From: Chitinophaga pinensis
GTDB lineage: Bacteria > Bacteroidota > Bacteroidia > Chitinophagales > Chitinophagaceae
Length of the DNA: 7,383 nucleotides
Assembly (NCBI GenBank): GCA_943324055.2
Contig: CALPKD020000050.1
Coordinates: forward strand, 1 to 7,383
Reading direction: 5' to 3'
Within the stretch, counting starts at the first letter, position 1. Every line of letters starts with the position of its first letter. Shown here piece by piece: positions 1 to 7,383 of the stretch. Position numbers and translations under genes: made by a program. The notes under the pieces are model-generated. The model saw nothing but the letters and a program-made list of their open reading frames with translations. It ran no database searches and was not told where the DNA came from.

Positions 1-324
1 ATGGAAACGATGCAAGACCATTTTAATAAAGAATATGTCGAAAGTGATAAGTTCCCTCGCGCTTTATTTAACGGCAAAATTACCAATATCAGCAAGGTAG
101 ATTTTAGTAAAGATGGCAAATACCCAATCACAGTAACAGGCAACATGCAAGTTCATGGAGTAAATAAGATGATGCAAACCAATGGTTTTATAGATATTAA
201 AGACGGTGTTCCCACAGCTACCGCTCGATTTACGGTCACCCTAAAGGATTTTGGGATTGGCGGCATTTTGATTAAGATGGTTGCTGATAAGATTAATATT
301 GACATCGTAGCCACCTATCAATAG
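1..324 (+). CDS. YceI-family protein, C-terminal part (5' end outside window)
   Basis: The reading frame is open from the first base and stops with TAG at 322-324, so this is the last 107 or so residues of a longer protein. YceI proteins are usually about 180-200 residues, so roughly the first half is probably missing. The stretch DHFNKEYVESDKFP followed by a phenylalanine-rich strand and NGKI is typical of the family. So is the later VTGNMQVHGVNK segment, which matches the 'G-x-L-T-x-H-G-V-T-K' strand of YceI beta-barrels. The family forms lipocalin-like barrels that bind isoprenoid or other amphiphilic ligands and is often periplasmic. Any signal peptide would lie upstream of the window. 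The ATG at position 1 is probably internal, because the conserved fold should start earlier. The next gene has its own promoter, so this looks like the end of a separate transcription unit. The ligand and role are unknown. Confidence 0.85.
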   Translation: METMQDHFNKEYVESDKFPRALFNGKITNISKVDFSKDGKYPITVTGNMQVHGVNKMMQTNGFIDIKDGVPTATARFTVTLKDFGIGGILIKMVADKINIDIVATYQ

Positions 325-334
325 TTATTTTAAG

Positions 335-361
335 GCCAGATTGCAATAGGCATAATTTGGC
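335..361 (+). repeat. Inverted repeat overlapping the promoter -33 box
   Basis: GCCAGATT (335-342) and AATTTGGC (354-361) are complementary over 8 bp with one G-T pair, around an 11-nt loop. The right arm contains the TTTG -33 box of the promoter that follows. It lies just after the YceI stop codon, but no T-run follows it, so it is a poor intrinsic terminator. It could be a weak 3' hairpin of the YceI transcript, a repressor site, or chance. Confidence 0.35.
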
Positions 362-387
362 TACAAACTATTAGTATATTACCTTCG
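356..387 (+). promoter_or_regulatory. Bacteroidota-type promoter of the methionine synthase operon
   Basis: TTTG at 356-359 and TACCTTCG at 380-387 are separated by 20 nt. The Bacteroidota housekeeping sigma factor recognises TTTG, 19-21 nt, TAnnTTTG; here the only mismatch is C for T at 386. Transcription would start near 391-394, giving a leader of about 125 nt before the start codon at 520. This is the best promoter match in the window. Confidence 0.7.
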
Positions 388-396
388 CACCGCATT

Positions 397-494
397 GCAG
401 GGGATTTGTTTATTGTTCAACCTGCCATCCGTAAGGAAAAAGAACTAATAAACGATACAATTATCGCCCCCCTATTTCTTTTTCTGTTTGGATG
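397..494 (+). promoter_or_regulatory. Structured 5' leader of the methionine synthase operon (unassigned cis-regulatory candidate)
   Basis: Two adjacent stems can be drawn by eye. The first pairs GCAGG (397-401) with CCTGC (421-425). The second starts at the next base. It pairs CATCC (426-430) with GGATG (490-494), then GAAAAAGAA (436-444) with TTCTTTTTC (476-484), and is capped by CGATA (453-457) with TATCG (462-466) around a CAAT loop. A run of six C (467-472) could pair with the G-run at 400-403 as a pseudoknot or a competing fold. The position, between a strong promoter and a methionine synthase gene, suits a metabolite-sensing leader. I do not recognise the conserved core of SAM-I, SAM-II, SAH, tetrahydrofolate or cobalamin riboswitches. 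Regulatory function is inferred; only the complementarity is seen. Confidence 0.4.
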
Positions 495-519
495 ACGCAT
501 TAAAAAATAATGTAGTATT

Positions 520-1533
520 ATGTCCATTCAAGCAGCGCTTAAAGAGCGAATTTTAGTTATAGATGGTGCCATGGGCACTATGATTCAACGTCATAAATTA
601 ACAGAACAAGATTACCGAGGCACGCGCTTTGCGGATTGGCCAAGTGACGTGAAGGGCAATAATGACTTATTATGTATTACCCAACCAGCCATTATCACAG
701 GTATACATTTGCAATATTTAGAAGCAGGTGCAGACATAATTGAAACAAACACATTTAGTAGTACTTCCATTGCAATGGCCGATTATGATATGCAAGCATT
801 GGCATATGAATTAAATATTGCAGCAGCACAATGTGCCAAGGACGCCATTACACAATACAAATCAAAGCATCCAAATGCGAAAGATAAATATGTCGCTGGT
901 TCCATAGGGCCATTGAATAAAACATTGAGTTTATCTCCTGATGTAAACAATCCAGGTTTTCGTGCAGTTACTTTTGACGAGGTAGTTATATCTTATACTG
1001 AACAAATTAAGGGATTGGTAGATGGAGGAGTGGATGTGATTTTAATTGAAACCATTTTTGATACATTGAATGCAAAAGCAGCCATTTTTGCAGTGAAAGA
1101 ATTTTTTAGAAAAGCAGGAAAGCCAGAATTACCCATGATGATAAGTGGTACGATTACAGATGCATCGGGTCGTACTTTAAGTGGACAAACCTTAGAAGCC
1201 TTTTATACATCCATCGAGCATGCCAAACCATTAAGTGTTGGATTGAACTGTGCCTTGGGTGCACAAGAAATGAGAAGTCATATTGAAGAACTTTCACAAA
1301 TCGCAGTTTGCTATACTTCGGCTTATCCAAATGCAGGTTTACCAAACGCTATGGGTGAGTATGATGAAGAGCCGCATCAAACAGCACACTTTATTGAAGA
1401 ATGGGCCAAGAATAAATTTGTAAATATAGTAGGTGGCTGTTGCGGCACTACTCCTGACCATATTAAACATATGGCTGACAATGTAAAAAATATTACGCCA
1501 AGGGCATTACCTATTGTTGACACAACTATTTAA
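520..1533 (+). CDS. metH: Cobalamin-dependent methionine synthase, homocysteine-binding (zinc) subunit
   Basis: This 337-residue protein is the N-terminal homocysteine S-methyltransferase module of MetH as a separate chain. It binds zinc and homocysteine and passes the thiolate to methylcobalamin carried by the next gene's product. Visible signatures are DGAMGTMIQ (15-23), [12 protein letters not shown] (70-81), GSIGP (127-131), and the three zinc cysteines: C244 in GLNC and C307/C308 in GGCCGT, nearly the same positions as in E. coli MetH. The chain ends 29 residues after the GGCC motif, at the linker between the homocysteine and folate modules of the full-length enzyme. The ATG at 520 puts DGAMGT at the usual distance from the N terminus. 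No Shine-Dalgarno is seen; the upstream bases are A/T-rich, as is usual for Bacteroidota. It is the first gene of a two-gene operon, 5 nt before its partner. A stand-alone BHMT-like enzyme is less likely given that partner. Cytoplasmic. Confidence 0.93.
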   Translation: MSIQAALKERILVIDGAMGTMIQRHKLTEQDYRGTRFADWPSDVKGNNDLLCITQPAIITGIHLQYLEAGADIIETNTFSSTSIAMADYDMQALAYELNIAAAQCAKDAITQYKSKHPNAKDKYVAGSIGPLNKTLSLSPDVNNPGFRAVTFDEVVISYTEQIKGLVDGGVDVILIETIFDTLNAKAAIFAVKEFFRKAGKPELPMMISGTITDASGRTLSGQTLEAFYTSIEHAKPLSVGLNCALGAQEMRSHIEELSQIAVCYTSAYPNAGLPNAMGEYDEEPHQTAHFIEEWAKNKFVNIVGGCCGTTPDHIKHMADNVKNITPRALPIVDTTI

Positions 1534-1538
1534 TTTTT

Positions 1539-4250
1539 ATGAGCGAAGAAATAATACATATTAAGCCTTATTTGAGACTAGCTGGATTAGAACCACTAGT
1601 GATTCGTCCCGAAACAAATTTCGTGAACGTAGGAGAAAGAACCAACGTAACCGGATCTAAGAAATTTGCACGTTTAATTAGAGAAAATTTATACGAAGAA
1701 GCACTATCCGTTGCACGTCAGCAAGTAGAAAGTGGTGCACAGGTGATTGATGTAAATATGGACGATGCCTTATTGGAAGGCGTTAAGGCAATGACTACTT
1801 TTTTAAATTTAATGCAAAGTGAACCCGACATTGCACGTATTCCTATCATGATTGATAGCTCAAAATTTGAAATCATTGAAGCAGGATTAAAATGCGTACA
1901 AGGAAAGTGTATTGTGAATTCTATCTCCATGAAGGAAGGAGAAGCTAAGTTCATTGAGCAAGCTTATATCTGCAAAGCATACGGCGCTGCAGTAATTGTT
2001 ATGGCATTTGATGAAGTGGGACAAGCAGATACGAAGGAAAGAAAAATTGAAATATGTAGTCGTGCTTATAAAATATTAGTAGAACAAGTAGGGTTTGATC
2101 CTCAAGACATTATTTTTGATCCTAATATATTTGCAGTTGCCACCGGAATTGAAGAACATAATAATTATGCAGTTGATTTTATTGAAGCGACTCGTGTTAT
2201 TAAACAAAGAATGCCATTAGCTAAAGTAAGTGGCGGAGTATCTAATGTATCTTTTTCGTTCCGCGGAAATGATGCAGTAAGAGAAGCAATCCATGCAGTA
2301 TTTTTATTCCATGCAGTAAAAGCAGGTATGGATATGGGTATTGTAAATGCGGGTCAGCTAGAAGTATACGACGAGATTGAACCCGTTTTACGGAATTTAT
2401 GTGAGGATGTTATTTTAAACAGGAACAACGACAACAACGAAGCAACTGAGGCATTGATACAATATGCCGAAACTGTAAAAGCAAAAGGAAAAGTAGAAGT
2501 AAAGAGTGCTGCTTGGCGCGAAGGCACTGTAGAAGAAAGGTTAGCACATTCATTGATTAACGGAATTACTGATTTTATAGATGCCGATACGGAAGAAGCA
2601 AGATTGAAATATAGTGCTCCATTAGAAGTCATTGAAGGCCCGCTAATGGCGGGGATGAATCAAGTGGGCGATTTATTCGGGGCAGGTAAAATGTTTTTGC
2701 CACAAGTGGTAAAAAGCGCTCGGGTAATGAAAAAAAGTGTTGCAGTATTAACCCCTTTTATTGAGGCAGAAAAAGAAAGGCTAAAATTAGCATCAACAAG
2801 CCCTAATGGCGCAACAAAAGGACCTGCAAAAATATTGTTAGCCACTGTAAAAGGGGATGTGCATGATATTGGTAAGAATATTGTGGGAGTAGTATTAGGA
2901 TGTAATGGATATGAGATCATTGACATTGGGGTAATGGTACCTGCTGATAAAATATTAGCCGAAGCTGAAAAGCACCAGGTGGATATTATAGGACTAAGCG
3001 GACTAATTACACCATCATTAGACGAGATGGTACATATTGCAAAAGAAATGAAGCGACGAGGCATGAACATACCATTAATGATTGGTGGTGCTACTACCTC
3101 AAGAATGCATACTGCCGTTAAGATTGCCCCAGAGTATGGTGATGGTGTAATACATGTACTGGACGCTTCTCGAAGTGTAACGGTTGCAGGATCCTTATTA
3201 AACAAGGATCAGAAAAAACCGTTCTTAGCAGAACTTGAAAAATCATATGTACAACTGAAAGCCGATTTTGACACGAAAAGAACAACCAAACAATCATTGC
3301 CTTACGCAGCAGCTTTACAAAACAAAGTGCAAATTGACTGGTCCAACTTTAGTGTCACCAAGCCTAGCTTTACAGGCAACAAAGCCATTGAGATCACCGA
3401 CTTGTCGGTACTAGTAGATTATATCGATTGGAAACCTTTCTTTATTGCTTGGGAATTACACGGAAACTTCCCTGCTATATTATCGGATAGTGTTGTTGGT
3501 GAAGTAGCAAGTAAATTATATGCCGACGCACGTGCTTTACTAGATACGATTGTGAAAGAAAAATGGTTGACAGCAAAAGGCGCAGTAGGTTTTTGGCCAG
3601 CAACTGCAATTGGAGATGATGTGATCGTAAAAAATAATGGGGAGGCTACTGCACTTCATTTCTTAAGGCAACAAGCAGTAAAAGCAGCAGGCCAACCTAA
3701 CTACTCATTGGCCGATTTCATTTGTCCAGCTACCGAAAATAAGGAAGATTATATTGGTGCATTTGCGGTGACCATTCATGGTATTGAAAAACATATCAAA
3801 GCATTTGAAGCCAATTTGGATGACTATAATAAAATTATTTTACAAGCACTAGCAGATAGGTTTGCAGAAGCATTTGCCGAATATCTACATACCATGAGCA
3901 GAAAAGAATTCTGGGGCTATGCACAAGACGAAATATTAGACAACGAAGCATTAATCAAGGAAAGCTATGTGGGTATTCGTCCAGCGCCAGGCTACCCGGC
4001 TTGCCCTGACCACACCGAAAAATATACCTTATTCAATTTGTTGGAAACCGAGAAGCACACAGGCATTACACTTACTGAAAGTTTAGCGATGTACCCAGCA
4101 TCTAGTGTATGTGGATGGTATTTTGCACATCCTCAAAGTCAATACTTTGGATTGGGAAAAATTGGACAAGATCAAGTGTCTGATTATGCGAAACGAAAAA
4201 ATCAATCCTTAGAATATATTACCAGATGGTTACAACCCGTAATTGATTAA
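1539..4250 (+). CDS. metH: Cobalamin-dependent methionine synthase, folate-, B12- and AdoMet-binding subunit
   Basis: This 903-residue protein carries the remaining modules of MetH in the usual order. The pterin/methyltetrahydrofolate-binding barrel is about residues 15-290, with [13 protein letters not shown] near 28-40, DVNMDD at 71-76 and [13 protein letters not shown] at 231-243. The helical cap is about 325-415. The Rossmann B12 domain is about 428-555, with D440-x-H442-x-x-G445 supplying the cobalt-ligating histidine, then GLSGLITPS and MIGGATTS. The C-terminal reactivation domain is about 605-903, with [12 protein letters not shown] at 814-825, the AdoMet-binding signature, and [10 protein letters not shown] near 856-865. 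It transfers methyl from methyltetrahydrofolate to cob(I)alamin and on to homocysteine held by the upstream gene's product; the C-terminal domain repairs oxidised cofactor. It starts at ATG 1539 with no evident Shine-Dalgarno, 5 nt after the previous stop, so coupled translation is likely. The two chains total 1240 residues, close to single-chain MetH (1227 in E. coli). No module is missing. Confidence 0.96.
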   Translation: MSEEIIHIKPYLRLAGLEPLVIRPETNFVNVGERTNVTGSKKFARLIRENLYEEALSVARQQVESGAQVIDVNMDDALLEGVKAMTTFLNLMQSEPDIARIPIMIDSSKFEIIEAGLKCVQGKCIVNSISMKEGEAKFIEQAYICKAYGAAVIVMAFDEVGQADTKERKIEICSRAYKILVEQVGFDPQDIIFDPNIFAVATGIEEHNNYAVDFIEATRVIKQRMPLAKVSGGVSNVSFSFRGNDAVREAIHAVFLFHAVKAGMDMGIVNAGQLEVYDEIEPVLRNLCEDVILNRNNDNNEATEALIQYAETVKAKGKVEVKSAAWREGTVEERLAHSLINGITDFIDADTEEARLKYSAPLEVIEGPLMAGMNQVGDLFGAGKMFLPQVVKSARVMKKSVAVLTPFIEAEKERLKLASTSPNGATKGPAKILLATVKGDVHDIGKNIVGVVLGCNGYEIIDIGVMVPADKILAEAEKHQVDIIGLSGLITPSLDEMVHIAKEMKRRGMNIPLMIGGATTSRMHTAVKIAPEYGDGVIHVLDASRSVTVAGSLLNKDQKKPFLAELEKSYVQLKADFDTKRTTKQSLPYAAALQNKVQIDWSNFSVTKPSFTGNKAIEITDLSVLVDYIDWKPFFIAWELHGNFPAILSDSVVGEVASKLYADARALLDTIVKEKWLTAKGAVGFWPATAIGDDVIVKNNGEATALHFLRQQAVKAAGQPNYSLADFICPATENKEDYIGAFAVTIHGIEKHIKAFEANLDDYNKIILQALADRFAEAFAEYLHTMSRKEFWGYAQDEILDNEALIKESYVGIRPAPGYPACPDHTEKYTLFNLLETEKHTGITLTESLAMYPASSVCGWYFAHPQSQYFGLGKIGQDQVSDYAKRKNQSLEYITRWLQPVID

Positions 4251-4266
4251 TAAAACTACCAATCAT

Positions 4267-4303
4267 AAAAAAGGTCTCAATTTATTTATTGGGACCTTTT
4301 TTT
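4267..4303. terminator. Bidirectional rho-independent terminator
   Basis: Arms at 4267-4281 and 4288-4302 form a 15-bp stem with one G-T pair around the loop TTATTT. The stem has a GGTC/GACC-type core flanked by six A on the left and seven T (4297-4303) on the right. It therefore gives a U-tract on either strand. It lies 16 nt after the methionine synthase stop and 24 nt past the end of the convergent minus-strand gene, so it should end both transcripts. Confidence 0.92.
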
Positions 4304-4327
4304 ATTAGCGGTTTCGAATGCACAAGC

Positions 4328-5074
4328 CTACTTCTCAAACAACCACCAAAAGCGTTTATTTTTCTTGGCTTTATAATTAACCCCCATATACTTTTTAATA
4401 TAAGTGATTGCTTCCTCCGTATCGTCTGTAAATAAGATACAGTCTTTATCCTCCAGTGAGATGGTACCTCCCTCAATCATATGCTCCATCCAATGCCGGA
4501 ACGGTTCATAAAATTCTTTCCCCATTACCACAATGGGGAAATTCTTAATCACCTTTGTCTGAATTAAAGTGAGTGTTTCAAAAAATTCATCCTGTGTCCC
4601 AAAACCACCTGGCATAATCACAAAAGCATAAGAATATTTTACTAATAATACTTTGCGCACAAAGAAAAAATCAATGGTAATAGATTTATGTAGATACGGG
4701 TTAGGTAGTTGTTCATAGGGGAGTTTGATATTGCACCCAATTGACTTGCCACCGCTTTCAAATGCACCTCTATTCGCAGCTTCCATAATACCTGGTCCTC
4801 CTCCTGTAATGGTAGCAAAACCTGCTTCTGCAATTTTCTTACCCATCTCTCTTGCTAAGGAATAAAAAGAATGATCTTCCTTAAATCTTGCAGAACCAAA
4901 TACAGTAATAGACGGACCTATAAAGTGGAGTGCTCTGAAACCTTTAATAAGCTGAAAGAATATATCTAATGCAAATTTTAATTCATGCAATCTTGACTTA
5001 GGACCTTCTAACCCATAGGACTTCATTGCAGGAATAATACGTCGCTTAATGCTACTTTTTGAGTCTGGATTCAT
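4328..5074 (-). CDS. LOG-family (TIGR00730-type) nucleotide phosphoribohydrolase
   Basis: This 248-residue protein has the Rossmann-like fold of the 'lysine decarboxylase-like'/LOG family. Signatures are ITVFGSARF (56-64), TGGGPGIMEAANRGA (90-104), FFVRK (137-141) and PGGFGTQDE (155-163). The Arg of FFVRK and the Glu ending the PGG-x-GT-x-x-E motif (R140 and E163) correspond to the residues needed for phosphoribohydrolase activity in characterised LOG enzymes. These release a free base from a nucleoside 5'-monophosphate, classically cytokinin ribotides; in bacteria without cytokinin signalling the true substrate is often another nucleotide. Older databases mislabel the family as lysine decarboxylase. 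The first 50 or so residues are a basic N-terminal extension before the fold, so the chain is longer than compact LOG proteins of about 190 residues. It is cytoplasmic, with no signal peptide. It is convergent with the methionine synthase operon and divergent from the next gene. The family is sure; the physiological substrate is not. Confidence 0.9.
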   Translation of the reverse strand: MNPDSKSSIKRRIIPAMKSYGLEGPKSRLHELKFALDIFFQLIKGFRALHFIGPSITVFGSARFKEDHSFYSLAREMGKKIAEAGFATITGGGPGIMEAANRGAFESGGKSIGCNIKLPYEQLPNPYLHKSITIDFFFVRKVLLVKYSYAFVIMPGGFGTQDEFFETLTLIQTKVIKNFPIVVMGKEFYEPFRHWMEHMIEGGTISLEDKDCILFTDDTEEAITYIKKYMGVNYKAKKNKRFWWLFEK

Positions 5075-5146
5075 AATCAGTATAAATTAACAAATTCAAT
5101 AGGTTAAAGTTAAAATAAATATCCAAGCCGTGTTCTTTAAAATAAC

Positions 5147-5154
5147 TAAATTTG
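5147..5154 (+). promoter_or_regulatory. Possible -7 promoter element for the exported-protein gene
   Basis: TAAATTTG is an exact match to the Bacteroidota -7 consensus TAnnTTTG and sits 7 nt before the ATG at 5162. No TTTG or TTG is seen 19-21 nt upstream, so only half the promoter is present. If it is used, transcription would begin at about 5158-5162, making the mRNA nearly leaderless or favouring the next in-frame ATG at 5177. Confidence 0.4.
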
Positions 5155-5161
5155 AAACAGG

Positions 5162-6559
5162 ATGAATCGTAAAGCTATGAACAAAATGTCGCGTATTGGA
5201 TTGGTGTTATTATTTGAATGTGCAGTAGTAATTGGTTTTGCACAAAGCAACTTAGTCGTTGAGCAAATTCAATCCTATTCGGCCATTAATCCGACGGGCA
5301 TGTACTGGCACTTGCCATCCAACATCGATCCTATTTTAGAGGCCATGGACAATGGTATTTTTGCTTCCTTGAACTTACAAAGAGACAAGCAGTACACAAC
5401 CATTACAAAAATACTGACCAAGGAGAGTCAAATGGGTAAAATAACAGTGGGTGGTATAAATAGTGCAAACATTCCATATCATGCCTATTTAGAACTCTAC
5501 GAGGTAGCACCTAGTTTTGCATACAACAATAATTTATTGAATCTCCCAGCAAGCAAAAAAGACAGCATTCATTCTATTTGGATTATAGCTTGTACTATTT
5601 TAAATCAAAAGCAAGCTCCCGTAGTTCAAAAAACAATCTTATTAGGCATCTTACCCATCCAGTCTTTGGGAATTGGGTACCCCATCAATACAAGTTCAAG
5701 TACACCCAATAATATTTTCCAGGCAGTTACCAAGGGCATTTCTATGCTTTCAAAAAACACCAATGAGCTAGAATACCTCGAAGCAAAATTGCCAATGGCT
5801 TACGCAACGGACAATTATTGGATGCCTTACATTCACAATCAACCTAGAATTTTACTAGACACTTCGAAGGGATTTATCTCCTATAACACTAATACAGGAT
5901 CCCATTTAGTAAGAGTGCCACCAGCAGTTTTAAATAAAATAAATATAAAGGATAAATCTTTGAGTAACCCATTCAAAGAAGTGGTTGCCTATATTAAAAA
6001 AAATAGAATTGGTAGTGGCATTAATGAATATTACCAAGTACTTCAATCCCTGAGAGACGTTAAAAATAATATAGATTACACAATTGAAGGTTATATAGAA
6101 TTCAAAAACACCCCTTTTTTCAGCAACGAGACCAATAATAATGCGATCCGCTTTTTACCCGATTCTATGCACACTATTTACCAAGGGAAAGACAGTATTG
6201 GAAATTTCAATGTCAAGGAAAATGTTATTGAAAAAGATAAATATTTTAATCCGAATGAGCTATTCAACGGATATGATTCTTCCAAAAAATTTATGGTACT
6301 ATCTGGCAAACCATTTCCCATGCAGCCTATCGTGCACTCGAGAGTCATATCAGGTAAATTAAAAAATCATGCATTTTCAATACAATTAAATTTTGATAGT
6401 AATATAAAAACAGTACTGCTAAACGAAAAAGTAGTGCTCATTATAGAAGGAGAAAAAAATCCATCAATGATGATTTCCATTCCAAGTCAAAGCGAAGAAT
6501 CTATTACAAACTTGTTATTCCTTATAGCAAGTAGTGAAATATTTCAATACCCATCCTAA
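5162..6559 (+). CDS. Uncharacterised exported protein
   Basis: I do not recognise this 465-residue protein. It begins with a Sec-type signal peptide: basic start (MNRKAMNKMSR), hydrophobic core (GLVLLFECAVVIGFA), and likely signal peptidase I cleavage after A27 (GFA|QS). The core contains an unusual Glu19-Cys20 pair; LFEC is not a convincing lipobox, so a soluble periplasmic or surface protein is more likely than a lipoprotein. No further membrane helix is obvious. The mature part is rich in Asn, Ser, Tyr and Ile with alternating hydrophobic residues, suggesting beta structure. It includes a YWHLPSNIDP segment near 48-57 and a GYIEFKNTPFF segment near 308-318. I see no nuclease, protease or glycosidase motif, no tandem repeats and no C-terminal sorting domain. 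In-frame ATGs at 5177 and 5186 would still leave a usable signal peptide, so the start is uncertain. It ends 15 nt before exodeoxyribonuclease III and may share its transcript. Confidence 0.8.
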   Translation: MNRKAMNKMSRIGLVLLFECAVVIGFAQSNLVVEQIQSYSAINPTGMYWHLPSNIDPILEAMDNGIFASLNLQRDKQYTTITKILTKESQMGKITVGGINSANIPYHAYLELYEVAPSFAYNNNLLNLPASKKDSIHSIWIIACTILNQKQAPVVQKTILLGILPIQSLGIGYPINTSSSTPNNIFQAVTKGISMLSKNTNELEYLEAKLPMAYATDNYWMPYIHNQPRILLDTSKGFISYNTNTGSHLVRVPPAVLNKINIKDKSLSNPFKEVVAYIKKNRIGSGINEYYQVLQSLRDVKNNIDYTIEGYIEFKNTPFFSNETNNNAIRFLPDSMHTIYQGKDSIGNFNVKENVIEKDKYFNPNELFNGYDSSKKFMVLSGKPFPMQPIVHSRVISGKLKNHAFSIQLNFDSNIKTVLLNEKVVLIIEGEKNPSMMISIPSQSEESITNLLFLIASSEIFQYPS

Positions 6560-6574
6560 CCACCCCTGTTAAAT

Positions 6575-7345
6575 ATGCGCATCGTAAGGTATAATGTAAA
6601 TGGCATTCGTGCTTCCATAAAAAAAGGATTGATCGATTGGCTAACCGAATACCCTGTAGATGTGTTTTGTGTACAAGAAACCAAAGCAAGCCCAGAGGAT
6701 ATCGACTTGTCTCTTTTTACTTCCTTAGGCTATCATGTTGCATGGTACCCTGCACAAAAAAAAGGATACAGTGGGGTTGCCATTTTTAGCAAAAAAAAGC
6801 CTTCTCAAATAAGCTATGGCAATGGTCATTCAATGAGTGATTCCGAAGGCCGTGTGGTACGCATTGACCTTGGTGACCTAACGATCATCAATGCCTATTT
6901 CCCTTCTGGCACTAGTGGCGACGAACGCCAAACCTATAAATACCAATGGCTAAACGAATTTTTTGCTTGGTTACAGGAGTTAAGAAAAGAAAGACCCAAT
7001 ATTGTGCTTGCAGGTGATTACAATATTGCACACAAGGAAATCGATATTCATGACCCAAAGGGGAACAAAAAATCATCTGGATTTTTACCTGAAGAAAGGG
7101 CTTGGATGGATACTTTTTTAACACATGGTTGGGTAGATAGTTTTAGACACACGCATCCAGATGAAGTGGGCGCTTACTCTTGGTGGAGTCAACGGTTTCC
7201 AACAGTGCGGTTACAAAACAAAGGATGGAGAATTGATTATTTATGCACCACTGATGCCTTATCCAATTCAATCAAATCTGCTACCATACTGCCTATGGTA
7301 AAACACAGTGATCATTGTCCTATTGTACTTGAACTAAAAAAATAA
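6575..7345 (+). CDS. xth: Exodeoxyribonuclease III (AP endonuclease, ExoIII family)
   Basis: This 256-residue protein of the endonuclease/exonuclease/phosphatase fold cuts DNA at abasic sites and removes 3' blocking groups in base excision repair, acting on the chromosome in the cytoplasm. The family's active-site residues are all present: N7 in YNVNGIRA, metal ligand E35 in QETK, Y108 in NAYFPSG, D148 and N150 in GDYNIAHKEID, D221 in WRIDY, and the D246-H247 pair in SDHCP. Length is close to E. coli ExoIII (268). The N-terminal strand reads RYNVNGIR where most relatives have SWNVNGIR, and GDYN replaces the common GDFN; both are mild changes beside invariant residues. ATG 6575 places N7 exactly where E. 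coli has it, which supports this start. No Shine-Dalgarno or separate promoter is visible in the 15-nt gap after the exported-protein gene, so cotranscription is likely. Confidence 0.95.
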   Translation: MRIVRYNVNGIRASIKKGLIDWLTEYPVDVFCVQETKASPEDIDLSLFTSLGYHVAWYPAQKKGYSGVAIFSKKKPSQISYGNGHSMSDSEGRVVRIDLGDLTIINAYFPSGTSGDERQTYKYQWLNEFFAWLQELRKERPNIVLAGDYNIAHKEIDIHDPKGNKKSSGFLPEERAWMDTFLTHGWVDSFRHTHPDEVGAYSWWSQRFPTVRLQNKGWRIDYLCTTDALSNSIKSATILPMVKHSDHCPIVLELKK

Positions 7346-7348
7346 AAT

Positions 7349-7383
7349 ATGTTTGTATATAATATCAGTTTTCAAATTGCACC
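7349..7383 (+). CDS. Start of a further gene, cut by the window edge (possibly DUF4286 family)
   Basis: An ATG at 7349, 3 nt after the exodeoxyribonuclease III stop, opens a frame that stays open to the edge and reads MFVYNISFQIA. This resembles the N terminus of small Bacteroidota DUF4286 proteins, which I recall starting like 'MIIYNVTVNVD'. Eleven residues are too few to be sure of the family or even that the gene is real, although the tight spacing suits an operon. Confidence 0.45.
   Translation, partial: MFVYNISFQIA

Noticed and set aside
420..426. ACCTGCC, resembling the end of the cobalamin riboswitch B12 box, ahead of a B12-dependent enzyme
   Set aside because: Only this short 3' part matches. 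The rest of the B12 box and the conserved cobalamin aptamer core are missing, and the likely transcription start near 391-394 leaves too little RNA upstream for a full aptamer of about 200 nt.
1533..1539. A frameshift or sequencing error breaking one methionine synthase gene
   Set aside because: Both frames have proper ends at the interdomain linker, a separate stop (1518-1520) precedes the second start in its own frame, and no motif is lost on either side.
2418..2445. Short AAC/GAC-rich repeat-like stretch
   Set aside because: It encodes an Asn-rich surface loop (NRNNDNN) between the folate barrel and cap of methionine synthase; it is too short and irregular to be a meaningful repeat.
2660..3205. 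Minus-strand open frame of 181 codons inside the methionine synthase gene
   Set aside because: It lies opposite the cap and B12 domains of a clearly conserved protein; its low-complexity Ser/Thr/Ile/Pro-rich translation shows no motif. It is a shadow frame.
5075..5161. Minus-strand promoter for the LOG-family gene
   Set aside because: The best -7 candidate (minus-strand TGAATTTG, 5091-5098) has a mismatch at a key base and no TTG at proper spacing, so I cannot support a call.
5215..5221. Lipoprotein lipobox at Cys20 of the exported protein
   Set aside because: The residues before the Cys are L-F-E, which do not fit L-[AS]-[GA]-C; a charged Glu at -1 argues against lipidation, and a good signal peptidase I site follows at A27.

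Overview
The window looks like chromosomal DNA from a Bacteroidota bacterium, probably in or near the Chitinophagaceae. The family placement is an inference from protein style and from memory of relatives, not from a search. Supporting signs are the AT-rich sequence, almost no Shine-Dalgarno sites, Bacteroidota-type promoter boxes (TTTG, about 20 nt, TAnnTTTG), and a methionine synthase split over two adjacent genes. No tRNA, rRNA, CRISPR array, insertion sequence or other mobile element was seen.

Layout, left to right: (1) the 3' end of a YceI-family gene, cut by the window edge (1-324). (2) A 195-bp intergenic region with a good Bacteroidota promoter (356-387) and a leader of about 125 nt that can fold into two adjacent stems and matches no riboswitch class I can recognise. 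(3) A two-gene cobalamin-dependent methionine synthase operon: the zinc/homocysteine module (520-1533), then after 5 nt the folate, cap, B12 and AdoMet-reactivation modules (1539-4250). (4) A strong bidirectional terminator (4267-4303) shared with the convergent minus-strand LOG-family gene (4328-5074). (5) An 87-bp divergent intergenic region. (6) A plus-strand group of an unrecognised exported protein (5162-6559), exodeoxyribonuclease III (6575-7345) and, 3 nt later, the first codons of another gene at the right edge (7349 onward).

Together the two methionine synthase genes encode the full module order of the single-chain enzyme, with all zinc, cobalamin and AdoMet-domain signature residues I looked for, so they should jointly make methionine from homocysteine and methyltetrahydrofolate. 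The other genes are housekeeping (DNA repair, nucleotide hydrolysis) or of unknown role, with no visible pathway link to it. I do not see a new multi-gene system. The least explained parts are the structured methionine synthase leader and the uncharacterised exported protein.
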